From positions 1 through 64,000 of the forward strand of contig JAGWAU010000012.1 in the NCBI GenBank assembly GCA_021296255.1: 64,000 bases of DNA. The letters run 5' to 3'. The notes under the pieces are model-generated. The model was not told where the DNA came from. It made no database searches and saw only the letters and a list, made by a program, of their open reading frames with translations. Of this stretch, positions 1 to 9,300 are shown piece by piece (within the stretch, counting starts at the first letter, position 1; the number at the start of each line of letters is the position of its first letter). A program made the position numbers and the translations under genes. This DNA comes from Alphaproteobacteria bacterium (GTDB lineage: Bacteria > Pseudomonadota > Alphaproteobacteria > UBA2966).

Positions 1-102
1 AGGCCCGATACAAAACTGCAATCTGCCCTCACCGTCACACCCAAATCGGTCCTTGCGTCCCGGGAGGCGTCCATACAAGTCCGATGGCGGCAAGCTTGTC
101 GT

Positions 103-1200
<1,098 letters not shown>

Positions 1201-1662
1201 TGTCGTTCCTCTCTTATTCCACAGGGGATATCCGCTTGCAATGCCACCTGAGCCTCACCGCGGCGCGCCGCTTCCCACCCGTCGACTTTGGCTGCCCCGG
1301 CCATGGTTCGTTCAAATGTACCTGTTTCGTTCTCATTTACAAGAGGAAATTTAACGTATTGTTTCGATGACATGAATTCCCATTTGTTCCCCTTTCGTCC
1401 AAAGGGAACCACAATCCCCGGATTCCGAATATGGAAGGTCGAGAGCATTATCTCGCCCGCACGCGTCGGTCATACCCGCACTGTGCGAAGCACCGTCTCA
1501 AGAGCATCCATGCGGGTGCCCGCTCAAACGGCAAGGCGCCCGCCGCGATGGCCGTCAGTTCTCGAACACGGCGCGAGTGTTCTCATGGAGAAGTGCGTGC
1601 GCGTCGGCCGGCTTTGCAGGAACTGAAATCCCAGGCGACGTCGACAGGGTTATGAGGAGGCG
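1201..1662. other. recA-dksA intergenic region
   Basis: This 462-base stretch holds the recA leader and the predicted LexA-controlled promoter in its left part. The right part, about 1350-1662, lies upstream of recA and downstream of dksA. Several short open frames cross it on both strands, but none has a convincing ribosome site or a recognisable protein. I see no RNA gene. Confidence 0.5.
1315..1342 (-). promoter_or_regulatory. recA promoter with LexA operator
   Basis: On the minus strand a -35-like TTGTAA (1342-1337) and a -10-like TACATT (1320-1315) are separated by 16 bases. Read on the plus strand, 1318-1332 is GTAC-N7-GTTC, one base from the alphaproteobacterial LexA site GTTC-N7-GTTC. 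The site overlaps the -10 element, the expected position for repression. It is about 115 bases upstream of the recA start. The consensus is established knowledge; the assignment here is inference. Confidence 0.55.
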
Positions 1663-2079
1663 TCAGTCGTCGCGATACGTTCGTTCACGTTTTTCATGAC
1701 GCTCCTGAGCCTCGATGCTCAGCGTCGCGATCGGCCGTGCGTCAAGCCGGGACAGGCTGATCGGCTCTCCGGTATCCTCGCAGTAGCCGTAGCTGCCGTC
1801 TTGCAGCCGTTCCAAAGCGTTGTCGATCTTGCTCAGAAGCTTGCGTTCTCGATCCCGAGTTCTCAATTCGAGCGAGCGTTCCGATTCCACGGAGGCCCGA
1901 TCCGCGAGATCGGGCTCCTGCAAGCTGTCCTCCTGCAGGTGCTGCAACGTCTGGGTGGATTCCCGAACCAATTCCTCCTTCCAGCTCAACAGTTTACGTC
2001 GAAAATACTCGCGCTGCCGAGCATTCATGAACGGTTCGTCATCGGACGGCTTGTAACCCTTCGGCAAGCGGGTCGCCAT
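1663..2079 (-). CDS. dksA: DksA-type RNA polymerase-binding transcription factor
   Basis: DksA enters the RNA polymerase secondary channel and works with ppGpp to control rRNA and biosynthetic promoters. The start at 2079 is chosen because AGGAGGT lies six bases upstream; an upstream in-frame start would add 24 unlikely residues. The 138-residue protein has the family coiled coil, and its tip keeps the D-x2-D-x-A pattern (D57, D60, A62) needed for activity in E. coli DksA. The zinc-finger region has one cysteine (C100, in GYCEDTGEPIS) in place of four, a form I recall from alphaproteobacteria. This supports the taxonomic reading of the window. Confidence 0.95.
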   Translation of the reverse strand: MATRLPKGYKPSDDEPFMNARQREYFRRKLLSWKEELVRESTQTLQHLQEDSLQEPDLADRASVESERSLELRTRDRERKLLSKIDNALERLQDGSYGYCEDTGEPISLSRLDARPIATLSIEAQERHEKRERTYRDD

Positions 2080-2340
2080 TGCACCTCCTGTGGCTGGGAG
2101 ACTTGTCCGCTTTTCGGCGGCGCGGAGTATATGAAGGTGATCGGCCCGCAAGCAAGGGCAGTGAACCGCATGTTTTCAGATTTCCGGCCCACGCCGGTAC
2201 GGCGCTCGGGAAAGCCAGTCCAATTTGGTGGGAGCCATATACCTCTACCGACCTGCGCCAGGATCCAAGCCCTGAATCCACGGTGTGGAGGTCCGCCCAA
2301 TCTCCAACGCCTGGCAAGCATCCGATTCCGGTAGAATGAC

Positions 2341-3180
2341 GTGATGCGTTTGTGGGCGCTTTCGGACCTCCATCTGTCCCATCGCACGAACTGGGAAGCG
2401 TTGGACAGTATACCTGCTTGTCCTGACGACTGGCTCATTCTCGCGGGTGACGTCTGCGAGGGTGCATGTCTGCTCGATCGGTGCTTCCGGAAGCTGACCG
2501 GAAGATTTCGTCAGATCGTCTGGACACCAGGCAACCACGAGCTCTGGACGCTTCCAAGCGCCTCCGACGGATTGCGAGGCGTCGCCCTATATCGGCACCT
2601 CATTGAAATTGCGCGCAGCCACGGCGTGTTAACGCCCGAGGATCCATATCCGGTCTTCCCGCATTCCGCAGGGCCGGTCGTGATCGCACCGCTGTTCCTG
2701 CTCTACGACTATAGCTTCCGGCCCCGGCATGTCCCGGCTGACCAGGTGCTGCGATGGGCCGCCACAACAAACACGGTCGCCGCCGACGAGTTCCTCTTGC
2801 ACCCGGACCCGTATCCAGATCGTGCCTCCTGGTGCGCTTCACGCTGCCAGGATGCTTCGGCGAGGCTCGCCTCATGTCCCGCCGAACTACCGAAGGTACT
2901 GATCAATCACTTTCCGCTCGAAGAGGAACTCGCCGTGTTGCCTCGCGTCCCGCGCTTCACGCCGTGGTGCGGCACCCGGTTGACGCGTGGATGGCACCGA
3001 CGATTCAACGCCTGCGCAGTGATATACGGACATCTGCCTATCCGAGGACTCCATTCGCTTGATGGCGTACCTTTCCAAGAAGTATCGCTCGGCTATCCGA
3101 ACCAGTGGTCTCAGATGCGGGGAATGGCCGTCTACATGCGAGAAATCACGATCACCAAGCCAGAGCGCGCCGGACCTTGA
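2341..3180 (+). CDS. Metallophosphoesterase, PptH-like
   Basis: Calcineurin-type phosphoesterase of 279 residues. The metal-binding motifs appear in order: SDLHLSH near residues 8-14, GDVCE near 36-40, GNHELW near 64-69, NHFPLE near 190 and GHLPIRG near 230. The start is GTG at 2341 or the adjacent ATG at 2344; the ribosome site is weak either way. The stop overlaps the TTG start of a phosphopantetheinyl transferase by three bases. In Mycobacterium tuberculosis the overlapping pair Rv2795c-Rv2794c encodes PptH, which removes 4'-phosphopantetheine from carrier proteins, and PptT, which attaches it. By family and synteny this gene is a PptH candidate. The activity is inferred, not shown. Confidence 0.8.
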   Translation: MMRLWALSDLHLSHRTNWEALDSIPACPDDWLILAGDVCEGACLLDRCFRKLTGRFRQIVWTPGNHELWTLPSASDGLRGVALYRHLIEIARSHGVLTPEDPYPVFPHSAGPVVIAPLFLLYDYSFRPRHVPADQVLRWAATTNTVAADEFLLHPDPYPDRASWCASRCQDASARLASCPAELPKVLINHFPLEEELAVLPRVPRFTPWCGTRLTRGWHRRFNACAVIYGHLPIRGLHSLDGVPFQEVSLGYPNQWSQMRGMAVYMREITITKPERAGP

Positions 3181-3896
3181 TTAGACCGGATGAACGCTGG
3201 TGGAGTCCTTGGCGCGAATCCAACGGAGTAATCGTCCTCCACGTCGACCTCTCACCCGACAGCGAGCGCGAGGCTCGTGCCCACGCCCTGCTCGACGACG
3301 AAGAAAAACAGCGCTGGTGCGGCTTTGTGGCGGAACGCCCACGACGTCAATTTGCCCTGTGCCGGGCTGCCCTTCGCCTCAACCTGGCCGAGCGCTTGGG
3401 CTGCTCCAACGGAGGACTGTCATTCGGCTATCAGGAACACGGCAAGCCGTTCGCCAGGGTGAAGGGAACTCCGGCGTCCATCGGTTTCAACGTAAGCCAC
3501 AGCGGAAAGCACGGACTGATCGCGTTGGCAGACCACTCTTATGTCGGCGTCGACGTGGAAGAGCGCGTGGCGCGGCGCGACCTCGATGGCATCGGCAAGA
3601 TGGTTTACGGCCTTGCGGAACGACAGTCACTGTCAGCCGTCGAAGGAGCGCGGAAGGTGCACCGTTTCTTTCGGCTATGGAGTCTGAAGGAGGCGCTGAT
3701 CAAAGCCCTCGGAACAGGATTCACGCTGAACCCAACGGGTTTCGAGGTGCCCGGAGCCATGCTTCACGGCGGCCGGTCGGGCGTATTTCGATTCCCGCAC
3801 GCTCCATCGGCCACGTGGTGGCTCGGAGACCTGGGTGAGCCCCGGTTCGCCGCGGCAATCGCGTACAAGTTGTCTGCTCCCCCATTCCCGGACTAA
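3177..3896 (+). CDS. Sfp/PptT-type 4'-phosphopantetheinyl transferase
   Basis: Transfers the phosphopantetheine arm of CoA to a serine of acyl or peptidyl carrier proteins. The 239-residue protein has the Sfp-family motifs: NVSHS (105-109), GVDVE with D126 and E128 as magnesium ligands, and WSLKEALIKA (168 onward) with the conserved W-x2-K-E. No canonical start fits except an ATG at 3105 deep inside the preceding gene, so TTG at 3177 is preferred. It overlaps the TGA of the phosphoesterase as TTGA, which implies translational coupling. No polyketide or non-ribosomal peptide synthetase gene is in the window, so its carrier-protein partner is unknown. Confidence 0.9.
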   Translation: MIRPDERWWSPWRESNGVIVLHVDLSPDSEREARAHALLDDEEKQRWCGFVAERPRRQFALCRAALRLNLAERLGCSNGGLSFGYQEHGKPFARVKGTPASIGFNVSHSGKHGLIALADHSYVGVDVEERVARRDLDGIGKMVYGLAERQSLSAVEGARKVHRFFRLWSLKEALIKALGTGFTLNPTGFEVPGAMLHGGRSGVFRFPHAPSATWWLGDLGEPRFAAAIAYKLSAPPFPD

Positions 3897-4019
3897 ACAT
3901 GTGGTTTCGATGGTCCGACCGGTTCGTCAAACCGGTTAACCACAGCCGGCGAGGCTTCAAGAACTCCTACACCACGCACCAGGACACGATCGGACCAATC
4001 TCCACAATGGGATATCACA

Positions 4020-4190
4020 ATGATCGTATTGCTATCCAAAGTGGCAATTTATTCCCTGGCGGCAATGGCATTCGTATTCCTGTCCACCGCGATTTGGAAG
4101 GACGTGGATTATGCGTGCCATCAAACGGTATGGGCGTCCTACAAAATCGACAAGGCGATTGCGGAAGCCATGGAACAAATCACTCGGTAG
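4020..4190 (+). CDS. Small single-pass membrane protein (56 residues)
   Basis: A short open frame from ATG at 4020 to TAG at 4188-4190. Residues 1-25 are strongly hydrophobic (including VAIYSLAAMAFVFLSTAIW) and form one plausible membrane helix. Residues 26-56 are polar and helical in character (YKIDKAIAEAMEQITR). It lies between the phosphopantetheinyl transferase and the aminotransferase on the same strand, ending 58 bases before the latter. The ribosome site is weak. I recognise no family. The amphipathic layout is better than expected by chance, but expression is unproven. Confidence 0.4.
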   Translation: MIVLLSKVAIYSLAAMAFVFLSTAIWKDVDYACHQTVWASYKIDKAIAEAMEQITR

Positions 4191-4248
4191 TCGAAATCGG
4201 ACAGGAGAAATCCGTCGTTCAGCGAGTCGAAGCTTGGCGGTGGCAGGA

Positions 4249-5367
4249 ATGAACGCCGCCTCACCACGGATACCGATCGTCAACGTCGAAGCCCAACACC
4301 AGAAGTTGCGCCCCGAAATCCTGCGGGCGCTCCGAGACGTCTTTGATTCCCGGGCTTATGTTCAAGGCCCGCACGTGCAGGTATTCGAGACGGCCTTCGC
4401 CTCGGAGCACGGCGCGGCACACGCGGCCGGCTGCAGCAACGGAACGGCCGCCCTTTCCCTGGCGCTGGAAGCGGCGGGCGTCGGTCCCGGCGACGAAGTG
4501 ATCACCACCTCGTACACCTTCGTCGCCACCGCGGAGTCCATCCTTCATCTGGGCGCCACGCCGGTGTTCGTGGACATCGAGCCCGGCACCTACAACATGG
4601 ACCCGCGCCTCGTCCGGCAGGCCGTCACGCAGCGAACCAAAGCGATCGTTCCAGTCCATCTGTACGGAACGCCTTGCGCCATGGACGAACTACGGGAGAT
4701 CGCGAACGAGAACGACGTGGTTATCGTCGAAGACTGCGCCCAGGCACACCTCGCGAAGTTTGAAGGCCAAGCCGTCGGCACCTTCGGGCGGGCCGGTTCC
4801 TTCAGTTTCTACCCCGGCAAGAACCTGGGAGCATGCGGCGACGCCGGAATGGTGGTGAGTGAGGACGAGAACACCATCTCTCGCGTCAAGAAGCTTCTCG
4901 ACCATGGCCGAGAGACGAAGTATCTCCACGATATCGTCGGCTACAACCGACGTATGGACGCCATGCAGGCAGCCATTCTCGGCGTCAAGCTGCGATATCT
5001 CGAAGAGTGGACGTCCCGGCGTCGCGAAAACGCGGAGGCGTACGACAGCCGGCTCAAGCCGGCCGGATTCCAGGTGATCGAGCCTCCCGACAACACGGAA
5101 CCCGTTTATCATCTATACGTCGTTCAAGTGGACAATCGAGAGGAAACCACGGAAGCGCTTGCGTCGAACGGGATCGGCTTCGGCATCCACTATCCGACCC
5201 CTCTCCACCTGCAGCCATCCATGTCGGAACTGGGATACAAGGCCGGCTCACTGCCCGTAACGGAAGCGGTCGCAGGCCGGATCCTCAGCCTGCCGATGTG
5301 CGCGGAGCTCTCACAAGGGCAAATCGATCGGGTTTGCGACGTGTTCGTGGGCGTCGCGCGGCCGTGA
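4249..5367 (+). CDS. DegT/DnrJ/EryC1/StrS-family aminotransferase
   Basis: PLP-dependent enzyme of the family that aminates keto-sugar nucleotides or related keto compounds. The 372-residue length is typical. K191 in SFYPGKNLGACGD is the predicted Schiff-base lysine, and NGTAALSLAL, SYTFVATAES and EDCAQAH are the usual cofactor-binding segments. The start at 4249 follows AGGA closely and matches the family N-terminus (PIVNVEAQHQ). An open frame continues upstream to 4111 but has no similarity. It stands alone: no nucleotide-sugar or glycosyltransferase genes are nearby, so the substrate is unknown. Confidence 0.88.
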   Translation: MNAASPRIPIVNVEAQHQKLRPEILRALRDVFDSRAYVQGPHVQVFETAFASEHGAAHAAGCSNGTAALSLALEAAGVGPGDEVITTSYTFVATAESILHLGATPVFVDIEPGTYNMDPRLVRQAVTQRTKAIVPVHLYGTPCAMDELREIANENDVVIVEDCAQAHLAKFEGQAVGTFGRAGSFSFYPGKNLGACGDAGMVVSEDENTISRVKKLLDHGRETKYLHDIVGYNRRMDAMQAAILGVKLRYLEEWTSRRRENAEAYDSRLKPAGFQVIEPPDNTEPVYHLYVVQVDNREETTEALASNGIGFGIHYPTPLHLQPSMSELGYKAGSLPVTEAVAGRILSLPMCAELSQGQIDRVCDVFVGVARP

Positions 5368-5417
5368 TTGGCGATCTCGAGCCCTATCGGGAGAGCCGGC
5401 GGTGATAGCGGACCCCG

Positions 5418-5432
5418 TGCGGCTGCGCCGCA
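5418..5432. terminator. Short hairpin between convergent genes
   Basis: TGCGGC and GCCGCA form a perfect six-base-pair stem with a three-base loop, between the converging ends of the aminotransferase and the DUF427 gene. There is no T-run on either side, so intrinsic termination is weakly supported. Confidence 0.25.
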
Positions 5433-5441
5433 TTCAGAGGA

Positions 5442-6224
5442 TCAGGAGATCGGCTTTCCGTCCACGATGACGTCGGCGACCTTGTCATCGTAGAAGCACA
5501 GCAGCCCCTTGATGGCGCCGCACTCGGGCAACGGTTCCGCATAACTCCACGCCAGGTCCTCGATCACTTCTCCGCCGATGTCCAGCGACCAGTATCTGGC
5601 CGCCCCCTTGTAGGGACAGGCCGTCGCCGACGAAGACGGAATGAGATGATCCATCATCACGTCTTCGGCCGGGATGTAGTAGCGGGTACGAAGGCCGGTT
5701 TCGAAGAGCATTACGGGCCGCGACGTATCCGCAAGCGTCAGCCCTTTGCAATTCACGCGGACGGACCGCGAACTCTTGAGAACGTCGATGCGCACGCAGG
5801 GATCTCTGGCGTGCACAAAGACCTCCTCGTCCTCCTCGTACCAGCGATCCACCTTGTCCCAGTAAAACGCGATGCAATCCTTGATATCCAGCACCTCGTC
5901 GTAAGGCGTCTCGTAGCTCCACATGGCATCGTCTTCCGCCCGGTCACCGACCTTCAACGTCCAGTATGAGGCGTCTCCCTTGAACGGGCAGTAAGTCCGG
6001 CTGTCTGTGCGTTCGGCCAAGTCCATCCGGACATCTTCCTTCGGGAAATAGTAGACGGGAGTGTGCCGGCGTTCGCGGACGATCAACGTCCGCCGGCTGT
6101 CCGCGATCGTTTCACCGCCGAAAACGGCGCGCACCCACTTGGGACTCAACCGGGCTTCGACGTAATGGTCGGGATGCTTCTCGTATCCCGGAGCCGGATT
6201 ACCGAATGTTGCGCCCCCGGCCAT
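5442..6224 (-). CDS. Tandem DUF427-domain protein
   Basis: A 260-residue protein made of two DUF427 (PF04248) units, about residues 30-130 and 145-250. Each carries the family pattern seen as TYCPFKGDASYWTL and TACPYKGAARYWSL, followed by WSYETPYDE and WSYAEPLPE. DUF427 has no firmly established biochemical role that I know. The start at 6224 follows GGAGGGGAG. It is 26 bases after the USP gene and 48 after the permease operon-mate, so the three are probably co-transcribed. A decayed homologue lies at 49512-50105. Confidence 0.9.
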   Translation of the reverse strand: MAGGATFGNPAPGYEKHPDHYVEARLSPKWVRAVFGGETIADSRRTLIVRERRHTPVYYFPKEDVRMDLAERTDSRTYCPFKGDASYWTLKVGDRAEDDAMWSYETPYDEVLDIKDCIAFYWDKVDRWYEEDEEVFVHARDPCVRIDVLKSSRSVRVNCKGLTLADTSRPVMLFETGLRTRYYIPAEDVMMDHLIPSSSATACPYKGAARYWSLDIGGEVIEDLAWSYAEPLPECGAIKGLLCFYDDKVADVIVDGKPIS

Positions 6225-6250
6225 CGCTCCCCTCCTCCGCAGTGGACGCG

Positions 6251-7252
6251 TCAGGACTCCGTTTCCCGGACGATCATGACGGAATGGTTCGCTTTTTCCA
6301 GCACCTTGACGGCCACGCTGCCCAGGAAAAAACGTTTCAATGCGGACTTCCCGGTGTCCGACAGCACGATCAACGAAAAGTGCTGCCCTTGTTCGATGAT
6401 CTCATCGATCGGGCTGCCCACGGGGGTATAACTGTCCTTGACCTCGAACCCCATGGACTCGATGAGCTTGCGGGCTTCGGCGACGTTCCGTTGGGCCTCG
6501 GGCAAACTCTCCTGATCGAGCGCCACGGACATCAGCGAGATGGAGCAGTTGCATCGCGCGGCTATGTTCGCGTCGATCTCGACGGCCCGCTGCGCCCGCT
6601 CGGAACCATCGGTACAAATCAAGTGCCCGTGCCCCTCCTCGAGTTCTCTCGCGACGAGCACGGAGCAGGGCGCGTAGAGGGCAACCTTCTCGGCGACTGC
6701 GGGGTCCCAGAGGGAGAGCGGCGCGGGCGCCCAGTTCGCGGACGCGCCCAATACGATCAGATCGTATTTGAACTGATCCCACTGTTCGAGGATGCCCGAG
6801 GCGATATCCGATGCGACCTTCAACTTGAGGATCAGTCGTTTGCCCTGGGCGTTGGTGTAGACCGTCGCGTTGTCGCCCAGAGGATCGCCTTGCACGTCCC
6901 GATGTATGGTCTCCTCGTCCCAGTCCCCCTCCATGCTGGCGAGCCGCATGAGCATGTCGCGGCCCTTCTCCAGGTGCTTGATGCCCGGAAGCTCCAGACC
7001 CCAGTTCAGCATGTTCTCGCGGGCGACGCGCACTTGCAGCCCCCCCGAGCGGAGGCCTTGGTCAACGGGGCGCACGTAGAGCAGGCAGATATCCGCGTCG
7101 ACGCCGCCTCCGAGACGCGCGGCGTAGCGCAGGCCGCGATAGGATTCTTCGGATCCGTCTATGCAGACGAGGATTCGAAACCGCTTCTCCTCGGGCGCCG
7201 ACACGGCGCCGGGCTCGGCGGGCTCCTCGGTATCCGGCGTCCGTTGAGTCAT
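6251..7252 (-). CDS. Tandem universal stress protein (UspA family)
   Basis: A 333-residue protein with two USP domains, about residues 25-190 and 205-333. The first begins RILVCIDGSEESYRGLRYA, the second HLICTDGSERAQRAVEI. The C-terminal domain keeps a G-x9-G-S nucleotide-binding segment (GKSALKRFFLGS), though its first glycine is replaced, so ATP binding is uncertain. USP proteins are soluble stress-survival factors, sometimes partners of transporters. The start follows a GGGGGGATGAG ribosome site and lies 22 bases after the permease gene. No substrate or signal can be inferred. Confidence 0.93.
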   Translation of the reverse strand: MTQRTPDTEEPAEPGAVSAPEEKRFRILVCIDGSEESYRGLRYAARLGGGVDADICLLYVRPVDQGLRSGGLQVRVARENMLNWGLELPGIKHLEKGRDMLMRLASMEGDWDEETIHRDVQGDPLGDNATVYTNAQGKRLILKLKVASDIASGILEQWDQFKYDLIVLGASANWAPAPLSLWDPAVAEKVALYAPCSVLVARELEEGHGHLICTDGSERAQRAVEIDANIAARCNCSISLMSVALDQESLPEAQRNVAEARKLIESMGFEVKDSYTPVGSPIDEIIEQGQHFSLIVLSDTGKSALKRFFLGSVAVKVLEKANHSVMIVRETES

Positions 7253-7274
7253 CTCATCCCCCCTGGCTCCGCCG

Positions 7275-8777
7275 TCAGGTGCCGACCAGAGGCCAATACA
7301 CGGCTGCCGCCGTCAACATGATTATCGTGGATGCGATTACCATTTTCCAGCCGACAACGAGAAAATCGGTCGTCTTGAGGAATCCCGAGGAGTAGACGAT
7401 CGTACAGGCGGGGGTTCCGACCACGGTCAGGTAGGCGAAAGCGGAGGACACCGCGCAGACGAACCCGACGACGATCGGGCTCTCGCCGGCGAGATCGGCC
7501 ATGTTGAGGACGATCGGCCCGAGCACGGCGACGGCCGCGCCGTTGGACATCATGTTGGTGATGGCCGTCGTGAGCACGGATACGGCCGCCCAGAGTCCGA
7601 TCCCTTCGCCGCCGCCGATGGGCGCCAAAGCATCCAGGAAGGATTGCGCGACCCAGGCGGCGGCCCCCGTATCCTTCATCTGAACGCCCAACGAGATCGC
7701 CGCGGCGTAGAGAAGCACCACGCCCCAGTTCACGCCGTTGTTGATGTCTTCCCAGCGCACCAGCCCCGCGATCAGGAACGCCACGGCGCCGGACACGGCG
7801 ACCGTGCCCATGCCCAGATCCTGGGAGAATAAGATCCAGCCCAGCAACACCAGGAAGAAGAGGCCGATGCTCACCCATTCGCCCGCCTTCATCGGACCTT
7901 CTTCCGCGACCTGGGCGCGCAGCCGGACGATGGCGCGCGACAGGTCGCGATGCTCGGGCCGGAAGGTGACGAACAGGATGAAGGTGACGATCGGAACCTG
8001 AATGAGGAACATGGGATACGCGTAGAGCATCCATTTCGCGTAATCCATCAGGTAGACGAACGTCTCCGGGTTGGTCGGATCGTAGAAGAACTCTTTCCAG
8101 TACCCGATCATGATGGCGTTGCGGGCGCCGCCCGACGGCGTTCCAATGCCGGCGACGGAACATCCATAGGAAATGGAGAACAAGATCACCGCGGCGAGCG
8201 AACGAACCTCCTTGGGGTCGTCCGAGGTCAGCGTCACGAGCAGGATCCCGACGGGCAGCATCATGGCCGCGACGGTGTGCTCGCCGATGAACGACGCGAG
8301 CACGCCCGAGACGATCGAGATCCCGAAGCACACCCGGGTCGTCTTCGTACCGGTCATACGCACGATGAGCCAGGCGATGCGCTTGTCGAGGCGCTGCCGC
8401 ACCACGGCCACGGCCAGCATCAACGATCCCATGATGAACAGCACGGAGTCGTTCATCAGGCTCTTGGCGACCTCTGTCGACTCGAGGCCCATGAGCAGGA
8501 CCTCGCCGATGATGATGAGGAGGGCGACGCCCGGCAGAGGAATGGGTTCCGTGACAAACAGGATCGTCGCCATGATCGACATGGTCAGAACGATCTGGCC
8601 GGCACGCGTCAGCCCTTCCGGAGGATCGAAGCTCAACAGCACGAAGCCCACGAGCAACGCGATGAAGAACCACTTCTTTTCCCAGAAATAATAGAGATTT
8701 GCGCCAAGCCTCAGGTCGAAACGCGACGAAATCGACTCGACGGCAGTGGGTTCGGTTGACCCGCTTTCTGAAACCAT
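7275..8777 (-). CDS. SLC13/DASS-family anion permease
   Basis: Integral inner-membrane protein of 500 residues with about 12-13 hydrophobic segments. The SLC13 signatures are visible: SYGCSVAGIGTPSGGARN near the middle and NMMSNGAAVAVLGP with AYLTVVGTPAC near the C-terminus, corresponding to the paired substrate-binding motifs. The family carries dicarboxylates, tricarboxylates, sulfate or sulfonates with sodium or protons. The start is uncertain: ATG at 8777 or TTG at 8795. Downstream come USP and DUF427 genes, and the divergently transcribed neighbour is a UxaA-type lyase, so the cargo may be the substrate of that enzyme. Confidence 0.9.
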   Translation of the reverse strand: MVSESGSTEPTAVESISSRFDLRLGANLYYFWEKKWFFIALLVGFVLLSFDPPEGLTRAGQIVLTMSIMATILFVTEPIPLPGVALLIIIGEVLLMGLESTEVAKSLMNDSVLFIMGSLMLAVAVVRQRLDKRIAWLIVRMTGTKTTRVCFGISIVSGVLASFIGEHTVAAMMLPVGILLVTLTSDDPKEVRSLAAVILFSISYGCSVAGIGTPSGGARNAIMIGYWKEFFYDPTNPETFVYLMDYAKWMLYAYPMFLIQVPIVTFILFVTFRPEHRDLSRAIVRLRAQVAEEGPMKAGEWVSIGLFFLVLLGWILFSQDLGMGTVAVSGAVAFLIAGLVRWEDINNGVNWGVVLLYAAAISLGVQMKDTGAAAWVAQSFLDALAPIGGGEGIGLWAAVSVLTTAITNMMSNGAAVAVLGPIVLNMADLAGESPIVVGFVCAVSSAFAYLTVVGTPACTIVYSSGFLKTTDFLVVGWKMVIASTIIMLTAAAVYWPLVGT

Positions 8778-9002
8778 CTTCTCAGGGACTAGCAAGGTGT
8801 CGTGGTGTGATATACGCCGATTTTTCCGAAGCGTCTAAGAGAAAGTGGCTATCTACCGTTTCCATAGGGATAAATCCCAGGTGATGACGGCAGGACGGGA
8901 TGTCGATTGCGATCCGCCCTAGCGCAGACGCCATCGGATCGTTCACTATGCGGGTGCACGGCGGACAGACGCCGACAGGACAGGGAGGACAGACGATCGA
9001 CC

Positions 9003-9290
9003 ATGACCCGCGCCATCTTGCTCAACGAGAGCGATAACGTCGCCACGCTCATCGACGACGGTTCGTCCGGAGACGACTGCCTGCTTCAAGGGGAAGGGTC
9101 CGGTGCCGTGAAGCTCGGCAGGGACATCCCCTTCGGCCACAAGGTCGCCATCGCCGACATCGGCGTCGGAGGCGAGGTGATCAAATACGGTCAGGTAATC
9201 GGCCTGGCGACGGAAGTCATTCCGACGGGACAACACGCCCACGTCCACAACATCGAGTCGCGGCGCGGCCGCGGCGACAAGTCAGCGTAG
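9003..9290 (+). CDS. UxaA-family lyase, small (SAF-domain) subunit
   Basis: A 95-residue protein equal to the N-terminal SAF domain of altronate dehydratase. Recognisable parts are HKVAIADIGVGGEVIKYG and VIGLATEVIPTGQHAHVHN. In split enzymes this subunit pairs with a separate catalytic chain, here the next gene ten bases downstream. The ATG at 9003 follows AGGGAGGA. Candidate reactions are dehydration of a sugar acid (altronate or galactarate type) or desulfonation of (R)-sulfolactate (SuyA). I cannot separate these from sequence alone. Confidence 0.87.
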   Translation: MTRAILLNESDNVATLIDDGSSGDDCLLQGEGSGAVKLGRDIPFGHKVAIADIGVGGEVIKYGQVIGLATEVIPTGQHAHVHNIESRRGRGDKSA

Positions 9291-9300
9291 GAGCGGAGCG

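Noticed and set aside
1288-1626. Open frame of 112 codons upstream of recA on the plus strand
   Set aside because: No ribosome site, overlaps the recA promoter and LexA site, and the composition resembles random GC-rich translation.
8796-9002. Possible riboswitch or small RNA in the divergent region between the permease and the lyase
   Set aside because: No stable conserved-looking fold or known aptamer signature could be seen.
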